A stretch of DNA of 32,500 nucleotides from Stramonita haemastoma (taxonomy: Eukaryota > Mollusca > Gastropoda > Neogastropoda > Muricidae), in contig CM060327.1 in the NCBI GenBank assembly GCA_030674155.1, positions 25,102,778 to 25,135,277 of the forward strand, given 5' to 3'. The notes beneath the pieces are model-generated. The model searched no databases. It had not been told where the DNA came from and saw only the letters and a list, made by a program, of their open reading frames with translations. Of the stretch, positions 1 through 11,056 are shown piece after piece. Numbering within the stretch: position 1 is the first letter of the stretch; each line of letters opens with the position of its first letter. Position numbers and translations under genes: made by a program.

Positions 1-320
1 GTTTAAGGGTTGAAGCTGTCACTTTATTTATATTCGTACTTATACGCATGTTAACGATTGATAGTGCACGTTGAAGGTTCCAGGATTCATGTCAGCATTA
101 AATTAGCCGAAATATTTTATTAGTAAGAGGAAGAAATTATCTGAAGTCGGTGCAAGGCTGCCTTTATGGCGAAGTACGGGAAACCAATTATCACGCAAAC
201 ATCTAGTTTAATATGTACTAGGATCTCACAAATTTGATCAGTTACACTTATTTTATCTTAGTTTGTATCTATTTGACGCAGTTTTATTCAGGTGCAGCCC
301 ATTTTTACATAATATATAAA
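1..320. other. AT-rich intergenic DNA, nothing recognised
   Basis: Unique-looking AT-rich sequence with no long open frame, no tRNA-like box and no simple repeat. The last nine bases (TATATAAAA, 313-321) recur just after the SINE that follows and may be its target-site duplication. Confidence 0.5.
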
Positions 321-628
321 ACGGGATAGCTCAGTGGTCAGAGCGCTCTCAGTGGTCAGAGCGCCAAGGTTAAGCAGCGTCGAGCCTGGTTGCCAATTGG
401 ATGGGTGACCGTTTGCGCGCCTTGGTTACAGTACACTTCTCCCAGTTCACCCAGCTGTAAATGGGTACCTGCCCTCTTTAGGGTCAGGGAAGGTAAAGCA
501 GCGAGGGAGAGGATATGGGCGCCGCCCTCAACATGCTAGCCCCTAGAGAAGCTGAGGTCTCTGATCTGATGCCTCACTCCCCTACGACCACACAGGTTAT
601 GATACACCTTTACCTTTTACCTTTATAT
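321..628 (+). mobile_element. SINE1 copy 1: tRNA-like head joined to a 5S rRNA-like segment
   Basis: Non-autonomous retroelement of about 300 bp, also seen at 6600-6905 (minus) and 23989-24264 (plus). It opens with a tRNA-like A box (TAGCTCAGTGGTCAGAGCG), which is partly duplicated in this copy (326-362). Positions 365-410 then match the internal promoter half of 5S rRNA, including GCCTGGTT and TTGGATGGGTGACCG. By hand I count about 34 of 42 matches to the metazoan 5S consensus as I recall it. A body with CAGCTGTAAATGGGTACCTG follows, and the 3' end is a CCTTTTACC-type tail. TATATAAAA occurs on both sides (313-321, 624-632), a possible but low-complexity target duplication. Pol III transcription and LINE-driven mobilisation are inferred from SINE biology in general. 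Confidence 0.8.
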
Positions 629-834
629 AAAAATTGATGTTAGAGTACTCGCATAAGCATTGCTTGTTGTACTTTTTTCATGTATTATTGCTACGTTATT
701 CTGAACTAATAAAAAAAATAGTTCAAACCAAGGTCTCACAGTGTGTCCGAGGTTGTAATGAGTGAAACATAGTGCACATTCTGAGTGACACCCCCCCCCC
801 CCCTCCCGTAGGTTTTAAGCTACAGAACACCCCA
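629..834. other. Intergenic DNA with a short C run
   Basis: No gene or recognised repeat. It contains an A-rich stretch near 710 and a run of C at about 791-803. Confidence 0.5.
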
Positions 835-1000
835 CACTAAACTCTTAATTGGCTTGCACAGCATCCTTGCGCTTACATGGCCCTGCTACTTCAAGAATTG
901 TACTACTTTTAAATAAGGTGGTCCGCGGCACCAAAACGGGATGACTCGCGACCACAGTCCCTAAATCGGATATCTCCGCTGGAACTATACTACAACCTCT
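835..1000 (+). repeat. 160 bp dispersed repeat, unit 1
   Basis: Direct repeat of 1307-1467. Both units share CACTAAAC at the left, GGCTTGCACAGCATCC, and the run CGCGACCACAGTCCCTAAAT followed by CGGATATCTCCGCTGG. The last 45 bases also resemble 11455-11499 upstream of ACTR6. Its class is unknown. It has no tRNA boxes and runs straight into the SINE2 copy at 1000. Confidence 0.7.
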
Positions 1001-1297
1001 CCCCGTTCGAGGGGATTTTCCCCCTGAGTTAACATCAGTGAAGACTCCACTCTCCCCAAAAAGTCCTTTGGATGAAACTATAAACCTACGCCCCGTATGC
1101 GAACGCACGCAAAACATCTTGCGCACACGTTAAATCCTGTTCCGCTTTTCATAAGAGTAGGCCAGTATGTGCCGGTGGGAACAGATGACAAGATTTACAA
1201 AAACAGCATACACACGGGGACTGGATGTAAAAAGAAAAAAAGCACATGAATGCTTGTTTCATTATCCTCGATATCAAAGAATAAAATAAAACAAAGA
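1000..1297 (+). mobile_element. SINE2 copy, plus strand, tRNA head truncated
   Basis: Member of the commonest SINE in the window. The full element is about 340 bp: a tRNA-like head with A box (CTAGTGGTCAGAACATTG) and B box (GGGTTCGAATCCC), then a GGGGATTTTTCCCC palindrome, a body, and a tail ATTATCCTCGATATAAAAGA followed by AATAAAT. This copy starts inside the B box (CCGTTCGAGGGG), so the A box is missing. It lies exactly between the two units of the 160 bp repeat. Confidence 0.85.
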
Positions 1298-1306
1298 AAG
1301 AATAAA

Positions 1307-1467
1307 CACTAAACCCATACAGGCTTGCACAGCATCCATATCCTTGCATGGATCTGTTACTTAAAGAACTGTACAATTTTTAGAGTGCCACGCATCGCCA
1401 AAGTTGAATAACTCGCGACCACAGTCCCTAAATCGGATATCTCCGCTGGGAGTATACTACAACCTCT
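1307..1467 (+). repeat. 160 bp dispersed repeat, unit 2
   Basis: Second unit of the pair described at 835-1000. It is followed by an ACA-rich stretch (about 1468-1493), which could be the element's own tail. The frames across this stretch look accidental. Confidence 0.7.
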
Positions 1468-1493
1468 ACAACAACAACAACAACACCACTACA

Positions 1494-1876
1494 CTACACT
1501 CACCGTGGTCAGATCCCAAGCCTCCCACCACATGGCCGCTTTGTCCAGCTGTCTACCGGCCAACACGGCTCGCTCTGAAGAAAGACACACCCTCCTGGGA
1601 CTGGAACCCAAACTCCCGGGGCCCTGACTCCTAGCTCCTGGACCCCATGCGCCCTGACAGTCCTGTGACGACTGGGGTTCGGTCCTAGGGTGGGTAGGGA
1701 GGCGTGAGGAGGGGGGCTGGAGATGGGGCTGGGGTGTGGAGGGGAGGTGTTGTGCTCCGTGAGGATACCGACTTCGTTCATGTCGGTGTGAAGGAGTTTG
1801 AGGGTGGAGCCTTGCTAGGATGTTCTGAAAAACAAGAAGTGTGCGTTTATTTGCATGTGAGAAGATATGATAGTTT
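1494..1876. other. GC-richer intergenic DNA, no supported gene
   Basis: Several overlapping short frames on both strands are proline- or arginine-rich, none resembles a known protein, and they run into simple repeats. There is no splice-site plus coding pattern I would defend. Confidence 0.4.
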
Positions 1877-2020
1877 GGGGGGGGGGGGGATTGTTTGTTT
1901 GTTTGTTTGTTTGTTTTGGTAATGAGGAACATGCTGGGTGGTGGGTGAGTGAGTGAGTGAGTGAGTGGGTTGGGTTGGTTGGTGGGTGGGTTGGTTGGTT
2001 GGTTGGTTGGTTGGTTGTAC
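1877..2020. repeat. G run, (TTTG)n, (GTGA)n and (GGTT)n microsatellites
   Basis: Four adjacent simple repeats: a G run (1877-1889), TTTG (1891-1918), GTGA (about 1945-1967) and GGTT/GGTG (1968-2017). The open frames here are repeat translations. Confidence 0.9.
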
Positions 2021-2415
2021 TCCTCGCGACGACATATTTGTTTGTTGTAGTTTGCAATTACAAATCATTCTTTTCTCACATAGATTTTTTGTTTACTAGC
2101 ATTTACAAATCATTCGCTGCTCCTGTATTGTTTGTTTGTGCGTTTACTTGTTTATAGTTTGTACCTACAAACGTCACGCTGTAGTATGTAGCCTACTATA
2201 AATCATTCACTAAGGCCTACTTAAACTGTATGATCACTCCCCACACTGCATGTTATCAACTTTTCCCCGTTGATTTCTAGATTTGCAAACTGGTTTAAAA
2301 ACATGCAAAAGACAGAAAGACACAATGGCTGGCTGAAAATAAGGACAATCAATCGCTTTGAAAGATAATATCGCTCTGTGTGTCCATCTCTCTGTCTCTG
2401 TTTCTGTCTGTCTCT
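2021..2415. other. Intergenic DNA, nothing recognised
   Basis: AT-rich, with two short related stretches (ACAAATCATTC at about 2060 and 2105) but no gene signal. Confidence 0.4.
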
Positions 2416-2416
2416 C

Positions 2417-2502
<86 letters not shown>

Positions 2503-2535
2503 GTTTTCTTCTTCTTCTTCTTCTTCTTCTTCTTC
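2416..2535. repeat. (TC)n then (TTC)n microsatellite
   Basis: About 80 bp of TC dinucleotides followed by about 28 bp of CTT trinucleotides. It accounts for the Ser/Leu-rich and Arg/Glu-rich frames on both strands. Confidence 0.95.
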
Positions 2536-3123
2536 GTCAGTCCTACCGCCCAAACTCATATCAAGCATGGCCAGTCCATTACCCCTGTGAAAATGCTCCC
2601 AGCAATCATTCAAGTGGCACAAATATACAGTGACAAGTACCCCCTGGTCCCCATTTATACCCCGATGTCCCAAAACCTGTTGGTACCGGTCACAGATCAG
2701 GAAAAAACGGTGCTAACAATAGGGAGATCTGTGAAATAGAAGCGCGCTTAGCAAACCGCTACGCTTCAATAACGATGCCGGAAATCGTTCCACTTACTTC
2801 CGGTGACAACTTCCGTGATTTCAATGTTCAGGAGAAGGGTATGGGGGTTGTTTTGTTGTTGTTTTTTTTTCTTCATGAATGTGTCATTTTTTATGGGAAT
2901 GGTGGGGGGGTTATATTATATAGGCTACACTTCCACAGCCTGAAAATGCATTTGGCAGAAGACAGCCTCATTAAATTCGTAAGCTAGGCCAAAAGCTCTG
3001 TCAGTTATTGATGTAAGCTAAGTGCCAAGGCCTTTTTAAAATGTTATGTTTTAAAATGTTACGTTGAGATTGTTTCCACCCATGACAACCTCTCAGAATA
3101 ACATGTATTCTCCTGTTAATGTA

Positions 3124-3124
<1 letters not shown>
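2536..3124. other. Intergenic DNA with ETS-like motifs
   Basis: No recognised gene or repeat. ETS-type cores occur at about 2777-2812 (GCCGGAAAT, ACTTCCGGTG), a pattern sometimes seen at promoters, but no clear first exon follows. The 150-residue minus frame (2221-2673) is mostly repeat translation. Confidence 0.3.
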
Positions 3125-3200
<76 letters not shown>

Positions 3201-3278
3201 ACTACCACCACCACCACGACCACCACACACACCACCACCCACCACCAACAACAACAACAAACAACAAACAAACAAAAA
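3125..3278. repeat. (CA)n, (CAC)n and (CAA)n compound microsatellite
   Basis: About 75 bp of pure CA passing into CAC/ACC triplets (3199-3245) and then CAA-rich sequence. Confidence 0.95.
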
Positions 3279-3639
3279 ATCCAAGTCTAAGAGCACATCA
3301 AAAGACACAAAAAAAGCAAGCGGAACAATCCCTTTGTCAGGAACTTTTTTAGTACAAAGTGCCAGAGCTAGAGGTAGCAGGACTGAACAATGCTTGTCCA
3401 CTCCGCTACTGCTCGTAAAACGGTCTGAAGAGGGGACCACAACACTACTTGAACAACGTATGATTCGTGGGGCGTGAAGAAGGGGGATTGTTGAGTTTGC
3501 CTTGGACATAAAAGATATTTGCTTTACTCTCGGTGGAGTGGGACCTATGTGTTTCTATGAGTACTGGTCCCTACTTTTATCTTACTTTTTTTTCCTGTTC
3601 TCTTCTCCTCTGTTTTAGTTCTGTTCTGTTCTGTTCTGT
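3279..3639. other. Intergenic DNA, nothing recognised
   Basis: A-rich at first, then mixed sequence. The open frames extend from the CA repeat. The end (about 3617-3641) is a TTCTG pentamer run leading into the pyrimidine tract. Confidence 0.4.
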
Positions 3640-4023
3640 TCTCTTTTCTTTTCTTCTCTTCTCTTCTCTTCTCTTCTCTTCTCTTCTCTTCTCTCTTCTC
3701 TTCCTTCTCTTCTCTTTCTTCTCTTCTCTTCCTTCTCTCTTCTCTTCTCTTCTCTCTTTCTCCCTTTCTCTTCTCCTCTCTCTCCTCTTCTCTCTTTTCT
3801 GCTATCCTCCTTTTTTTCTCTTCTTTCTTTCCTCTTCTCTCCTCTCCCCTCTCTCTCTCCTCTTCTCTTCTCTTCTCTTCTCTTCTCTTCTCTGCTTTTC
3901 TCTTCTCTTCTCTTCTCATCTCTCTTTTCTTCTCTTCACTTCTCTTCTCTCCTCTCATCTATTTATCCTATCCTCTACTCCTCTCTTCTCTTTTTCTCTC
4001 TCTTTTTTCCTCTTCTCTTCTCT
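3640..4023 (+). repeat. (CTTCT)n-type homopyrimidine tract
   Basis: About 380 bp that is almost all C and T on the plus strand, built mainly of TTCTC pentamers with short variants. Interruptions are few (GCTATCC, CATC, CACT and a short A/T-containing patch at about 3957-3980). Such tracts can form triplex structures; that is general knowledge, not visible here. Confidence 0.95.
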
Positions 4024-4090
4024 TGGGGGATCAAACCCTGGCCATCAGACCACAAGCCCAACGCTCTAACCGCTAAACTATACCCAGCCC
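4024..4090 (-). mobile_element. tRNA-like SINE head fragment
   Basis: On the minus strand it reads as a tRNA-like sequence with an A box (TAGTTTAGCGGTTAGAGCG) and B box (AGGGTTTGATCCC). There is no clean acceptor stem, and it abuts a pyrimidine tract on one side and a C run on the other. It is more likely a SINE head or tRNA pseudogene than a functional tRNA. It differs from the other SINE heads in the window. Confidence 0.55.
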
Positions 4091-4314
4091 CCCCCCCCTC
4101 CCCCTCCCTGCACCCCGTTGCAGATTTAAAACGAAGATAAGTGAAAATTAATATAGTGAAAGCAGGGCAGGTCTTATCTCTGGCTTTGATATGAAAAATG
4201 GCCTTCAGAAAATTGAATGTGTGCAAAATACAGGACCACCCTAAACGATTTGGGTTAATTTTAAAATTATATAGACTGGTCCTGTACTTCGACTTAGAAA
4301 AAAAGAACAGTGTG
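4091..4314. other. Intergenic DNA, nothing recognised
   Basis: C-rich at the left, then AT-rich, with no gene signal. Confidence 0.4.
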
Positions 4315-4497
4315 TGAGTGTGTGGGTGTGTGTGTGTGTGTGTGTGTGTTGTGTGTGTGGTGTGTGTGTGTGTGTGTGGTGTGTGTGTGTGTGTGTGTGT
4401 GTGTAGTGTAGTGTAGTGTAGTGTAGTGTAGTGTAGTGTAGTGTAGTGTAGTGTAGTGTAGTGTAGTGTAGTGTAGTGTAGTGTGTGTAGTGTAGTG

Positions 4498-4579
<82 letters not shown>
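4315..4579. repeat. (GT)n and (GTGTA)n compound microsatellite
   Basis: GT repeats (4320-4402), then a regular GTGTA pentamer array (about 4404-4500), then about 80 bp of TG repeats. The pentamer looks like a derivative of the GT repeat. Confidence 0.95.
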
Positions 4580-4581
<2 letters not shown>

Positions 4582-4677
4582 TAAAGAGTATTGACTTTCG
4601 ACAGGTAAATCCAAAAACACCTGCCTGAGTTTATCTCCTGCCAGCATTAAACAGCTTCTAAGCATTAGCCTTTTTAT

Positions 4678-6545
<1,868 letters not shown>

Positions 6546-6599
6546 TTGTAATACAAGCAGGAGGTCAAATATACACAGGGATTTGATGTGTAAACAATC

Positions 6600-6905
6600 A
6601 TAAAGGTAAAACGGTAAAAGTGTCCCATAACATGTGTGGTCGTATGGGAGCGAGGCATCAGATACCTCAGCTTCTCTAGGGACCAGCATGTTGAGGGCGG
6701 CGCCCATCTCCTCTCCCTTGCTGCTTTACCTTCCCTGACCCTAAAGAGGACAGGTACCCATTTACAGCCGGGTGAGCTGGGGGAACTGTACTGAAGCCAA
6801 GGCGCGCAAACGGTCACCCATCCAACTGGTAACCACGCTTGATGCTGCTTAACATTGGCTGGGGAAAAGCGAGCGCTCTGACCACTGAGCTGTCCCGTCC
6901 CCGTT
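6600..6905 (-). mobile_element. SINE1 copy 2: tRNA/5S chimeric SINE, minus strand
   Basis: Reverse-strand copy of the element at 321-628. Read on the minus strand it keeps the A box (CAGTGGTCAGAGCGCTCGCTT), the 5S-like segment with GTTGGATGGGTGACCG, the CAAATGGGTACCTG-type body and the CTTTACC-type tail. Imperfect flanking repeats (AACAATCATA at 6593-6602, AACAACCATA at 6906-6915) look like a diverged target duplication. It lacks the A-box duplication of copy 1. Confidence 0.8.
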
Positions 6906-6919
6906 AACAACCATATCAA

Positions 6920-6945
6920 TCCCCCCCCCCCCCCCCAAAAAAAAA
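6920..6945. repeat. C run followed by A run
   Basis: About 16 C then 9 A, immediately past the head end of SINE1 copy 2. Confidence 0.9.
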
Positions 6946-7239
6946 GGCAGGCAACAGTGAAATCGTCAGATATCACCATTTTAAAAAAATTAACGGTGAA
7001 ATAATATGCAGATACGTAAGACAAAGACATGGAGAAACAGAAGAACAAGTTGTAGACATTCAAAGGAAATATCAACCCATCTAAAACAAAAATGGTGGGA
7101 AAAGAACTTATGTGAGGTCGAAATCCCATCAAAAACTTAAACGGAAAAAAATATGTAGATGAACACAAAAAAAACAATAGAAGCCCCCATAAAAATGTAG
7201 AAAAGGGCTCAAAAATAACAAACATTGATTTTACACGGG
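6946..7239. other. A-rich intergenic DNA
   Basis: No repeat or gene is recognised. The 443-residue minus frame crossing here is an accidental join of SINE1, this stretch and the GAA repeat. Confidence 0.4.
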
Positions 7240-7604
7240 AAAAGAAGAAAAAGAAGAACAAGAAGAAGAATTGCGAGGAAGAATTGCAAAGAATTGCGAA
7301 GAAGAAGAAGAATTGCGAAGAAGAAGGAGAATTGCGAAAAAGAAGAAGAATTGTGAAGAAGAAGAAGAAGAAAAAGAAGAAGAAGAAGAAGAAGAAGAAG
7401 AAGAAGAAGAAGAAGAAGAAGAAGAAGAAGAAGAAGAAGAACAAGAAGAACAAGAACAAGAACAAGAAGAACAAGAAGAACAAGAACAAGAACAAGAAGA
7501 ACAAGAAGAACAAGAACAAGAAGAACAAGAAGAAGAACAAGAAGAAGAACAAGAAGAACAAGAAGAAGAAGAACAACAACAACAACAACAACAACACTGG
7601 TAAT

Positions 7605-7651
<47 letters not shown>
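7240..7651. repeat. (GAA)n, (CAAGAAGAA)n and (CAA)n repeat
   Basis: About 400 bp of triplet repeats. It is GAA with GAATTGC interruptions at the left, pure GAA in the middle (about 7355-7440), mixed CAAGAA/GAA to 7570, then CAA to 7651 with one CACTGGTAAT break. All the long acidic, lysine-, serine- or leucine-rich frames come from this. Confidence 0.95.
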
Positions 7652-8134
7652 GATGGGAGGGGAGATTGGAAGGCCAGAGAAAAGATAAAGCCAACAAACC
7701 TGGTCTCAATACATGCAAGAACTACAAATAAAAACGCTATAGAATTCCACCATAAATTCCTCAACAAAGAATTCCAAAACTTTTTATGATGTTTTCGTTT
7801 TCATCATATCAGTTTAATCGTTACACAACACACACTCACACAAAAACCATCATCACATAACAATCACCACATGCCTATTAAGTTCACATATATTAGTCTA
7901 TTTAACACACTGCGGCACTCTGACACTACTCGGAAGAGAATTTCACCCTACGTTCATAGAATTCTAGACACCCCACACCGAAAGCCAAAGAAACAACATA
8001 AGTCAAGAATCGGTGGCGCGGAAAAAAAAAACCAAAAAAAAAACTGAACAGAGAAACTATCTAGGTAGGATACTCAAGCATTGCAAACCATAATATCGAC
8101 TGAACACTTGACTTAACTTACCGTTCAGCCGTCT
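7652..8134. other. AT-rich intergenic DNA, nothing recognised
   Basis: No gene signal on either strand. Confidence 0.4.
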
Positions 8135-8590
8135 GCAGACCAGTCTATGTGAACTGCTGCTGTGTGGATCGTTTTGGTTCTGGTTTTTGTAAGGTGTATC
8201 AGTGGTGTCAAAAACTGCAAACTAATCTGTGTTAACTGCTGCTGCGTGTGGATCATTTTGATTGGGAAGGGGAGGGGTGGGGTGGTTGTAAGGTGTGCTA
8301 AAGGTGTCGAAACTGCAAACTTATCTGTGCGAACTGTCGCTGTGTGGATTGTTTTCATCTGGTGTTTGTAGGCTATATATATATATATGGCATTCTAGTG
8401 GCGTCAAAATTGCAAACTAGTCTGCCTGAACTGCTGCTGTGTGGATCCTTTTGATTATGTTTAGTGTTTTGTGTGTGGCATACCAGTGGTGTTATGACTG
8501 CAAACTAATCTGTGCAAACTGCTGCTGTGTTGATCCTTATGATTTGGAGTTTTGTAAAGCTTGCAAGTGTGGTGAAAACCACAAACTTTA
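8135..8590 (+). repeat. Degenerate tandem repeat, units of about 80-98 bp, five copies
   Basis: CTGCAAACTAATCTGTG-like starts recur at about 8135, 8215, 8313, 8410 and 8498, each followed by AACTGCTGCTGTGTGGATC and, later, a CCAGTGGTGTC-like end. A partial unit closes the array near 8575. The units differ by substitutions and indels (a TA run in one, a G-rich stretch in another), so the array is old. The frame at 8162-8371 depends on the repeat and is not a gene. Confidence 0.8.
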
Positions 8591-8631
8591 CGGGCTGTTT
8601 AATATTTACTTCTGACTGACAGTATTATACA

Positions 8632-8766
8632 ATGTGTGTGTGTGTGGTGGTGGTGGTGGTGGTGGTGGATGGGGGGGGGGGGGTAGCAGCAAGCAGCAGC
8701 AGCAGCAAAAATATATGTAGAAGTAGTAGTAGAAAGCAACAACAACGGCAGCAGCAGCAGCAGTAG
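8632..8766. repeat. (GT)n, (GGT)n, G run, (GTA)n and (CAG)n microsatellites
   Basis: A cluster of short simple repeats, including GGT (8646-8668), a G run (about 8671-8682), AGC/CAG triplets and a GTA run. Confidence 0.9.
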
Positions 8767-9040
8767 AGCTGGACAGACTAATGTATAAAAATTGTCACAG
8801 AGACTATAGACAGACGTTGAAAAATATCGACACTACAAAAGACCGGCTTTATGACCATCAGGTATACCATCCTAATTATCCCTTCTCTCACTGCCACATC
8901 TGTGACGTTTCTGTCTTGCTGTTCCCACGCATCTCATCTCAATCTCTCCGCACCAGCTATACTAGATTCGTTATGATAGCATTCTCAGAGTTAGATGCCT
9001 ACAGGGAGCCCTTGAATGTCAGGTCGCCGCCGGGCCACCA
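8767..9040. other. Intergenic DNA, nothing recognised
   Basis: An open plus frame (8781 onward) crosses it, but the protein is not recognised and then runs into Asp/Arg and Arg/Glu repeats. I do not call a gene. Confidence 0.35.
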
Positions 9041-9200
<160 letters not shown>

Positions 9201-9298
9201 AGGGGGGTCATTGTTTCTGCATTGATCGTCTCTAACCTGAAAGAAAGAAAGAAACGGACAGATTTAAACCATTTCACTGCATTGTCATCAGGCAGCTG

Positions 9299-9437
9299 TG
9301 GTTGGCTGGTTGGTTGGCTGGGTGGTTGGTTGGCAAGCTGACTGGCTGACTGGCTGGTTGGTTGGTTGGTTGGCTGGTTGGTTGGCTAGCTAGCTAGCTG
9401 ATTGATTGGTTGATTGGTTGGTTGGTTGGCTGGTTGG
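9299..9437. repeat. (TTGG)n/(CTGG)n-rich repeat
   Basis: Imperfect tetranucleotides GGTT, GGCT and AGCT. It resembles the GGTT block at 1968-2017. Confidence 0.85.
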
Positions 9438-9735
9438 TAAAAGCTGAATTATTGAGTTTTCCAATTATATCATAACCAAAACTGAATGGAAGATTGAAAT
9501 GCTAAGCTCAGACTCTCGTATTGAACCTGTATCGATCACGCTCTTTGAAGACGTAGATTAACACTTTGATGTATTGTTAACACCCACATGCTTGCCGTTC
9601 AAACTCTGTGTTTGTGCGTTCGGTTTTTTTTCTCTTTACAGCCAGGTTTCCGTGACTGCTGTGCATCTATTGTTTCCAGTTGTCTTGACCTTCTTCTACG
9701 TCATTATCGTCGCTATCGTCGTTGTTATTATTATC
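9438..9735. other. Intergenic DNA, nothing recognised
   Basis: Mixed sequence without a gene signal. Confidence 0.4.
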
Positions 9736-9892
<157 letters not shown>

Positions 9893-9914
9893 TCGTTACC
9901 ATTATTGGGGACGG

Positions 9915-9948
9915 GGGGGGGGGGGTGCAGTGGAAAGCGGTGTGTGTG

Positions 9949-10025
<77 letters not shown>

Positions 10026-10036
10026 TGCGTGCGTGC

Positions 10037-10068
<32 letters not shown>

Positions 10069-10070
10069 AT
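9915..10070. repeat. G run, (TG)n and (CGTG)n microsatellites
   Basis: A G run (about 9915-9925), TG repeats (9958-10024) and CGTG tetramers (about 10026-10068). They end directly at the 395 bp tandem repeat. Confidence 0.95.
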
Positions 10071-10084
10071 CTTCATGTTTAACG

Positions 10085-11056
10085 TCTTGTGGCGACACCA
10101 CAGCCCCGAAGATGGCATAGCAGCTACCCATTGACTGGAGAAAGTTTGTTCGAAGCAACGCTGGTACAATGCACGCAAGTATACCCTGTGGTACGCATAC
10201 AAATACCTATAATGGGCAATGTAATGCACCACAGCAAAGTGCAGGGCCTCCTCCACATGCGTGCACATCAAAAAACGCAAACACATGCAGCAGTTCCATG
10301 CAAGCGCGTGCATACCATCACACCCCCTCCCCTAAAAACGGAAACCTATTTGGAGACTATGTGACACACAGGCCGATTTTTGCGCAGTAACAGAGCCCAC
10401 GGCACCAAGAGAGTGCTGTATCCTATGCAGACACACTTTACTACCATCTTCCGTATGTGTGACGCCCGTTTTGTGGCGACACTACGGCCCCGAAGATGGC
10501 ATAGCTTCTCCCGCTTGACTGGAGCAAGTTTGGCCGAAGCAACGCTGATACAATGCACGCAAGTATACCCTGCGCTACGCATACAAATACCCATAATGGG
10601 CAATGTGATGCATCACAGCAAAGTGCAGGGCCTCCACCACATGCATGCACATCAAAATACGCAAACACATGCAGCAGTTGCATGCGAGCACGTATACAAA
10701 AACACCCCCTCCCCTAAAAACGGAAGCCTATTTGGAGACTACGTAACAGACAGGCCGCTTTCACCCCTATCCTACCCCGGTTTTTGAGCACTAACAGAGC
10801 CCACGGCACCAAGACAGTGCTGTACCCTATACAGAAACACTTTACTACCATCTTCCGTATGTGTGGCGCCCGTTTTGTGGCGGCACTGCAGCCCCGAAGA
10901 TGGCATAGCAGCTCCCGCTTGACTGGAGCAAGTTTGTCCGAAGCAACGCTGGTACAGTGCAGGCAAATATATCCTGCGGTACGCATACAAATAGGCTAGG
11001 CCTACCCATAATGGGCAATGTGATGCACCACAAAAAAGTGCAGGACCTCCGCCACA
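10085..11056 (+). repeat. Tandem repeat with units of about 384-404 bp, 2.5 copies
   Basis: Unit starts (TGTGGCGACACCACAGCCCC or close variants) lie at 10088, 10472 and 10876. Within units the following recur: CCCGAAGATGGCATAGC, GAAGCAACGCTGGTACA, TACGCATACAAATACC, ATAATGGGCAATGTGATGCA, AAAGTGCAGGGCCTCC, and CCCCTCCCCTAAAAACGGAA. The last copy stops near 11056. The unit is satellite-like in length. The open frames in it are conserved only because the DNA is repeated, and none matches a family I know. Confidence 0.88.

Noticed and set aside
365..410. 5S rRNA gene
   Set aside because: Only the internal half matches, it is fused to a tRNA-like piece, and the same fusion occurs at three loci, so it is a SINE.
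2221..2673. 150-residue minus frame with acidic and Arg/Glu runs
   Set aside because: More than half is translation of the TTC and TC microsatellite; the rest is not recognised.
3533..4069. 178-residue Ser/Leu/Phe-rich frame resembling a membrane protein
   Set aside because: Translation of the pyrimidine tract; the hydrophobicity is a by-product of TTC, CTC and TCT codons.
7209..7767. Poly-Val, poly-Cys, poly-Ser and poly-Leu frames
   Set aside because: Direct translation of GAA and CAA triplet repeats on the minus strand.
8135..8590. CRISPR-like array
   Set aside because: Units are degenerate along their whole length with no distinct spacers, and the DNA is animal.
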